Of a stretch of DNA of 64,000 bases, positions 59,640 through 64,000 are shown piece by piece. Position numbers and translations under genes: made by a program. Each line of letters starts with the position of its first letter. Position 1 is the stretch's first letter. Under the pieces are notes generated by a model. That model saw only the letters and a program-made list of their open reading frames with translations. It was not told the origin of the DNA and did no database searches. The DNA is from Saccharopolyspora soli (GTDB lineage Bacteria; Actinomycetota; Actinomycetes; Mycobacteriales; Pseudonocardiaceae): the NCBI RefSeq assembly GCF_022678645.1, contig NZ_JALBWV010000022.1:1-64000 (forward strand). Reading direction: 5' to 3'.

Positions 59640-60569
59640 ATGCACAGCGGCAGAACCCTCGGCTGGAGCGGCCAGCTCGACTGGCCACCCAGCCCGGCAC
59701 CGCCAGCGCACGGTCGGCACCGCAGGACCGGGTCGGCGGCCACCTGGACGCCGACACCCCGACCCCGCGCGAGCGCACCGCCCGCGCCCGCCGGAGGGCT
59801 GGCGGCCGATCCGCTGGTCGACACCATGCCGGTCGGCGGCCTGCACAAGTTCGATCTGGGCATGGTCCCGGCCTCGGTCACCCCGCCGCGCACTTGGCGG
59901 CAGGCGGCGTGGTTCGCGATCGCCTCGTCGGCCGCCGCACTGGGCGGGCTGGTGCTCGTCACCGCATTCCTGGCCGACAACTCGACGCGGATCGAGGGCC
60001 TGGAACTACCGAGCATGCCGCGCGGCGGGGACTACCCGCCGTTGCCGCAGCCCGATCCGTACTACCTGACCGGCGATCCGACGCGACCGGAGGCGGTCCA
60101 GGTGACCGGTTCAGTGCAGCTGCTGCCGCCACTGACCGTGCCGGACATCGCGAACCGGCCGAGCGCGATCCACGGCCCGGCCCCCAGAGGGCCGGGGTCG
60201 GCGACCGCCAGCGGCACGCCGACCAGTCCGGCGAGCACCACCGAGGCCCCGTACGCGCTGGCGCTCACCGATACCGAGGCGATCAAACGGCGCGGCGACG
60301 AGTACTACGCCGCGATCGCGCGCGGCGACCTGCGCAGCGCCTACTCGTTGACCACCGGGCCGCTGCGCGCGGAGGGCTACGAATCGTTCGCCGCCAGATA
60401 CTCGGACGCCGCTTCTGTCGAGGTGGTCGACGTCTACGTGACGCCGTTCAGCACGGTGCACACCCTTCGGTTGACCGGGGCGGACGGCGCGGTGCGGACC
60501 GAGCGCCGGGAGTTGCAGTACGAGATGGGCCGCGACCCGCTGATCACCTCGGACGAGCGGATTTCCTGA
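59640..60569 (+). CDS. single-pass membrane protein with extracellular NTF2-like domain
   Basis: 309 residues. A Pro-rich cytoplasmic N-terminus, one membrane helix (about residues 90-112, AAWFAIASSAAALGGLVLVTAFLA), a Pro/Ser/Thr linker, then an alpha+beta domain (AIKRRGDEYYAAIARGDLRSAYSLTTGPL ... VEVVDVYVTPFSTVHTLRL) resembling NTF2/SnoaL-like folds. The true start may be the later MPVGGLHKFDLG. It precedes another protein of the same layout and two Ser/Thr kinases; phosphorylation of its N-terminus is possible but unproven. Confidence 0.65.
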   Translation: MHSGRTLGWSGQLDWPPSPAPPAHGRHRRTGSAATWTPTPRPRASAPPAPAGGLAADPLVDTMPVGGLHKFDLGMVPASVTPPRTWRQAAWFAIASSAAALGGLVLVTAFLADNSTRIEGLELPSMPRGGDYPPLPQPDPYYLTGDPTRPEAVQVTGSVQLLPPLTVPDIANRPSAIHGPAPRGPGSATASGTPTSPASTTEAPYALALTDTEAIKRRGDEYYAAIARGDLRSAYSLTTGPLRAEGYESFAARYSDAASVEVVDVYVTPFSTVHTLRLTGADGAVRTERRELQYEMGRDPLITSDERIS

Positions 60570-60778
60570 TCACGCATCGTGATCCACTGCTCCGTTCGAG
60601 TCATTGCCGACCATCTCTTCCAGTGAACTGCGCGGCAAGGCTTCTCGATCCGGGCTCTGTCGAGGTACGTGTTCGCGAAGACGTCGTGCGGATCGAGCAG
60701 TCCGACGAACTCGGCAGCACTGTCACGTCACACGAGCCGCTTCCGACCGAACAGGCGCACGCATGAGGACGGGCCGCA

Positions 60779-61528
60779 GTGGAGCATCCTTCGACCAGCC
60801 GACGACGCGACCGCAGCGCGTCGGACACGGTCACCGTGGCCGAGCTGATCAAACGCCAGCCGATGTCGCCCGAGCACGAACAGCTCGCCGACCAGCTACT
60901 CAGGACCGCCGAGCCGACGGACAGCACACCGCCGCTGGGCACCCGGATCGCCTTGTGCACGCTTGGGGTCCTGCTGCTCCTCGGCGCCACGGCCGCCAGC
61001 GGGATGATCATCGCGGAACCGGTCGGGACACCACGCCAGGCGTCTTCCGCCACGCCGATCAAGGGTGCCCTGGCGCTGCGACCGGACCTGGTGCGGGACG
61101 CCCGCTGGCCGTTCACCGCCAACGGCGGCTTCGCCGCGGCGGCCGACTCGGGACCCACCGACGCGGCGCCGGAGGCCGCGGAGCGCAGCGCCGCGAACCC
61201 GGCGGCCGGTAGCGACGAGTCGGCGATCAACGTGGTCACCGAGTTCTACCGGGACTTGGAGCAGGACCCGACGACCGCGGCTTCCCTGGTCGCCCCCGAA
61301 CTGCTCGCCGGGCAGCAGGCGCAGCTGGCCGAAGCGTGGGACGCGGTCCAGACGGTGCAGCCGTCGGTGCGGGCCGTCTCGGCCGGGGAAGTGCTTGCGG
61401 AGGTCGAGGCCGGTTATCCGGATGGGCACCGGGTGGTGCTGCGCCAGTTGCTCACCGTCGAGTCCGGTACCAATCCGCAGATCGTCGGTGCGGAATTGCT
61501 CAGCGCCCGGCACGTCCCGCCGCAGTGA
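60779..61528 (+). CDS. single-pass membrane protein with extracellular NTF2-like domain
   Basis: 249 residues from GTG with GAGGA nine bases upstream. N-terminal cytoplasmic part with Ser/Arg stretches, one membrane helix (RIALCTLGVLLLLGATAASGMIIA, about residues 57-78), and an outer domain (INVVTEFYRDLEQDPTTAASLVAPELLAGQQ ... VVLRQLLTVES) similar in outline to the NTF2-like end of the preceding gene. Function unknown. Confidence 0.65.
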   Translation: MEHPSTSRRRDRSASDTVTVAELIKRQPMSPEHEQLADQLLRTAEPTDSTPPLGTRIALCTLGVLLLLGATAASGMIIAEPVGTPRQASSATPIKGALALRPDLVRDARWPFTANGGFAAAADSGPTDAAPEAAERSAANPAAGSDESAINVVTEFYRDLEQDPTTAASLVAPELLAGQQAQLAEAWDAVQTVQPSVRAVSAGEVLAEVEAGYPDGHRVVLRQLLTVESGTNPQIVGAELLSARHVPPQ

Positions 61529-62051
61529 ACGGCACTCGCGGGACGACCTCTCGGGCGGTGGTATCGAAGTCCCGCACCGCGAGCGGCAAAGGCGGGCTCT
61601 CACAACAATGCGGCAACGACGAGCGCCCGCCGAATGGCCTCGGCGAGTACCGGGACGAACCAGGCATCGCCAACTTCGTTGCGCTCCGCAACCGGTTGGC
61701 TGCTGCCGCGATCCCCGCCAACCGCCCAGTAGGACCAACGTCACCAGCGGAAACGGCTGTGAGACGGATCCCGCTCGGCCGAGGAAACCGACCGTCGGCG
61801 TACCGTCGAAATGGGTCGTACGGATCTTTTCGACTTCGGGCCTACGCCGAGACGCCGTCGGCTAGGCTCCCTAATCGCGGTTCGGTTCGGGTCATCACCT
61901 CACCCCGAATCGCATTGAGAACGTGTACAAGTCGGGGGGCCGGAGCCGGTCCGCCTAATCCGCCGATGTTCGGTGGGACCGTGCCCGGGATCATCTTCCC
62001 CCGGGTTTCGCGGTGGCCGCTGGGCATCGATAGCAGTACGGGGAGACGTCG
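61529..62051. other. intergenic region upstream of the kinase gene
   Basis: 523 bases with no supported gene. A weak hairpin GCGGGAC/GTCCCGC (61538-61544 with 61569-61575) may end the preceding gene. The remainder presumably holds the kinase promoter. Confidence 0.35.
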
Positions 62052-63449
62052 GTGAGCGACGAAGGTCGCCTGGTCGCCGGACGCTACCGAGTGCAGCGAC
62101 GCATCGGCAGTGGCGCGATGGGCGTGGTGTGGGAGTGTGTCGACGAACGCCTGCACCGCACGGTCGCGGTCAAGCAGTTGTTGCTGCAGCCCGGATTGGA
62201 TCCGGGTGAGGCCGAGGAAGCGCGGCAGCGGGCAATGCGGGAAGGCCGCATCGCGGCCCGGCTCCAGCACCCGAACGCCATCTCGGTCTACGACGTGGCT
62301 GAGGACGAAGGTCAGCCGGTCCTGGTCATGGAGTACCTGCCGTCGACCAGCTTGGCCGGGATGATGTCCGACCACGGGCCGCTGCCGCCGCGCGAGGTGG
62401 CGCGCATCGGTGCGCAGGTCGCCTCGGCGCTCGGTGCCGCGCACGCCGCCGGTGTCGTGCACCGCGACATCAAGCCGGGCAACATCCTGCTCGGCGACAA
62501 CGGCCAGGTGAAGATCACCGACTTCGGGATCTCCCGAGCGCAGGGTGACGTCCAGGTCACCAAGACCGGGATGCTCGCCGGTACGCCCGCCTACCTCTCG
62601 CCCGACGTGGCGATGGGCCAGGAGCCGACGCCCGCCTCCGACGTTTTCTCGCTCGGCGCCACGCTGTACGCGGCGATCGAGGGCCGCCCGCCGTTCGGGC
62701 TCAACGAGAACACCCTCGCGCTGCTGCACGCGGTGGCGGCCGGGCGGATCGAGCCCCCGCAGCAGGCCGGACCGATGTCGCAGCCGCTGATGGCGATGAT
62801 GGCCAACCGGGTCGAGGACCGGCCGGACATGGCGCAGGTCCGCGACATGCTGCAGTCGGTGGCCGACGGCGGTTCGGTGACATCGATCCCGACCATGGCG
62901 GCACCGATCCCGCCCGCGCTGGCCCCCGAGTCCAGCCAGCCGGACATGGCCCCGACCAGCGTCGTCGGTTCGGACGGCACGACCGTCGCCTACTACGAAG
63001 AGGACCCGTACACGGAGCAGGCGTACGAAGACGCCACCTCTTACATGGGCTCCGACACCCGTGGCGACGCGGCGATCTACGAGCGGCCGCGCAAGAGCAA
63101 GCGACCGGTGGTGATCTCCGGTATCGCACTGGTGGCGGTCGCGGTGATCGCGGTGCTGGTCACCTCGGCGCTGATGAACCGGACTACCCCGCCGACCAAC
63201 ACCGGCAATCCGAGCAGCTCGGTGAACCAGGCGCCGCCGGTCCCGGTCGAGACGACCAGCGAGGACACTCCGACGAGCACCAGGGACACTCCGACCACGA
63301 CTCGGACCAACCCGCCCACCACCACTTCGAGGCCGCCGACCACGTCGCGACCGACGACGACTTCGAGGCCGCCGACCTCCTCCGAGGAGGAACCGACGTC
63401 CTCGGTGGAGGAACCGACCTCGACCGCGACCGGCAACGCGGGCGGCTGA
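62052..63449 (+). CDS. membrane Ser/Thr protein kinase (PknB/PknA-like)
   Basis: 465 residues. GTG with GGGGAG upstream. Kinase domain residues about 10-270: GSGAMGVVW (P-loop), AVKQLL (ATP Lys), VHRDIKPGNILL (catalytic loop), ITDFGISR, and activation loop TKTGMLAGTPAYLSPDVA, where the usual APE/SPE Glu is Asp. One membrane helix at about 353-375 and a 90-residue Thr/Pro/Ser-rich outer tail without PASTA repeats. An actinobacterial Hanks-type receptor kinase; ligand unknown. The adjacent downstream gene is a close paralogue. Confidence 0.92.
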   Translation: MSDEGRLVAGRYRVQRRIGSGAMGVVWECVDERLHRTVAVKQLLLQPGLDPGEAEEARQRAMREGRIAARLQHPNAISVYDVAEDEGQPVLVMEYLPSTSLAGMMSDHGPLPPREVARIGAQVASALGAAHAAGVVHRDIKPGNILLGDNGQVKITDFGISRAQGDVQVTKTGMLAGTPAYLSPDVAMGQEPTPASDVFSLGATLYAAIEGRPPFGLNENTLALLHAVAAGRIEPPQQAGPMSQPLMAMMANRVEDRPDMAQVRDMLQSVADGGSVTSIPTMAAPIPPALAPESSQPDMAPTSVVGSDGTTVAYYEEDPYTEQAYEDATSYMGSDTRGDAAIYERPRKSKRPVVISGIALVAVAVIAVLVTSALMNRTTPPTNTGNPSSSVNQAPPVPVETTSEDTPTSTRDTPTTTRTNPPTTTSRPPTTSRPTTTSRPPTSSEEEPTSSVEEPTSTATGNAGG

Positions 63450-63475
63450 GCATCCTTCCGGTCGCGAAGGCTCTA

Positions 63476-63513
63476 CGGCCGGGGCATTCACCGCGAGGTG
63501 AGCGCCCCGGCCG
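63476..63513. terminator. hairpin terminator of the kinase gene
   Basis: CGGCCGGGGC (63476-63485) pairs with 63504-63513, with inner CACC/GGTG pairing. Confidence 0.75.
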
Positions 63514-63655
63514 TCGGTGTTCTCGGGCATGGGTGGCCCCGGTGTGTGGCCGGGTACGAGACGCCCAGTAACGTTGCACACCGTCGGGTGAAAGCTGGCC
63601 ACGGGGGTCCGGTCAGTACTGTCCAAGTAGGCACAGCCAGTACCAGGAGACACCG

Positions 63656-64000
63656 GTGAGCGCCGAAGGTCGTTTGATCGCGGGCCGGTACCGCTTGCAG
63701 CAGCAGATCGGCAGCGGCGCCATGGGGGTGGTGTGGCAGGCGGTGGACGAGCGCCTGCACCGCACGGTCGCAGTCAAGCAGTTGCTGCTGCAGCCCGGCT
63801 ACACCCCTGAAGAGACCGAGGAAGCCCGTCAGCGGTCGATGCGCGAGGGTCGCATCGCCGCCCGATTGCAGCACCAGAACGCGATCGTCGTCTTCGACGT
63901 CGCCGAGGACGAGGGCCAGCCGGTCCTGGTCATGGAATATCTGCCCTCGCAGAGCCTGGCATCGGTCATCGACGAACAGGGCGTGCTGCCGCCGCTGCAG
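63656..64000 (+). CDS. second Ser/Thr protein kinase (partial, 5' end)
   Basis: 115 codons to the window edge. GTG with AGGAGA seven bases upstream. The N-terminal 110 residues (GRLIAGRYRLQQQIGSGAMGVVW, RTVAVKQLLLQPGYTPEETEEARQRSMREGRIAARLQH) are almost identical to the preceding kinase, so the pair arose by tandem duplication. The catalytic loop is outside the window. Confidence 0.92.
   Translation, partial: MSAEGRLIAGRYRLQQQIGSGAMGVVWQAVDERLHRTVAVKQLLLQPGYTPEETEEARQRSMREGRIAARLQHQNAIVVFDVAEDEGQPVLVMEYLPSQSLASVIDEQGVLPPLQ

Noticed and set aside
61336..62055. Plus-strand frame spanning the gap before the kinase gene
   Set aside because: Its first part is a shadow of the preceding gene in another frame and the rest shows no protein-family pattern.

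Overview
The window is high-GC actinobacterial DNA. Gene content and order fit the Pseudonocardiales, most likely Saccharopolyspora or a close relative. This assignment is an inference from protein families, frequent GTG starts, GTGA/ATGA stop-start overlaps and the gene order chorismate mutase - pcrA - M23 peptidase - sucC - sucD - DUF5336 - PerM-like - purN - purH, which matches the Rv0948c-Rv0957 block of Mycobacterium tuberculosis.

Layout. 1-6.3 kb: a DUF1989 protein, a lipid-anchored HAD acid phosphatase, an AraC-type regulator, a BNR propeller protein coupled to a ubiquitin-like (MoaD/ThiS fold) protein, two small secreted proteins (one an SSI-type protease inhibitor), and a tRNA-Val. 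6.4-13.4 kb: small proteins, icd, a YdjM-type membrane hydrolase, and a TetR/oxidoreductase divergon with a clear operator. 13.4-21.3 kb, all minus strand: an MFS and a YdcZ-type transporter, folD, DUF3017, then an aminophosphonate operon (FAD oxidoreductase, phosphonatase-like HAD, PhnC, a double-domain PhnE) lacking a binding protein. 21.6-31 kb is accessory: a 777-residue protein joining a YezG-like immunity fold to a C-terminal TNT NAD-glycohydrolase fold, decayed genes, repeat elements, a pentapeptide-repeat protein, an M20 peptidase and a Tat-exported GH2 lipoprotein. 31-37.5 kb is the SOS mutasome (imuA, imuB, dnaE2) with LexA boxes and a decayed RelBE-like module beside it. 37.7-55.8 kb is the conserved purine/TCA/repair block. 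55.9-64 kb holds a hydroxybutyrate dehydrogenase/MHS transporter pair, a PIG-L deacetylase, two membrane proteins and two Ser/Thr kinases, the second running off the window.

Most notable structure: (1) a 20-codon reading frame rich in Tyr/Phe codons, followed by mutually exclusive hairpins, directly upstream of chorismate mutase: a textbook-shaped attenuator; (2) the YezG-TNT toxin-fold fusion; (3) a dispersed intergenic repeat present four times or more; (4) two near-identical long bidirectional terminator hairpins; (5) a leader in imuA whose helix would bury the ribosome binding site; (6) a methyltransferase made of two tandem complete domains, divergent from a MarR/GbsR regulator with an operator-like dyad.

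All calls come from reading the sequence. No database search, alignment program or folding program was run.
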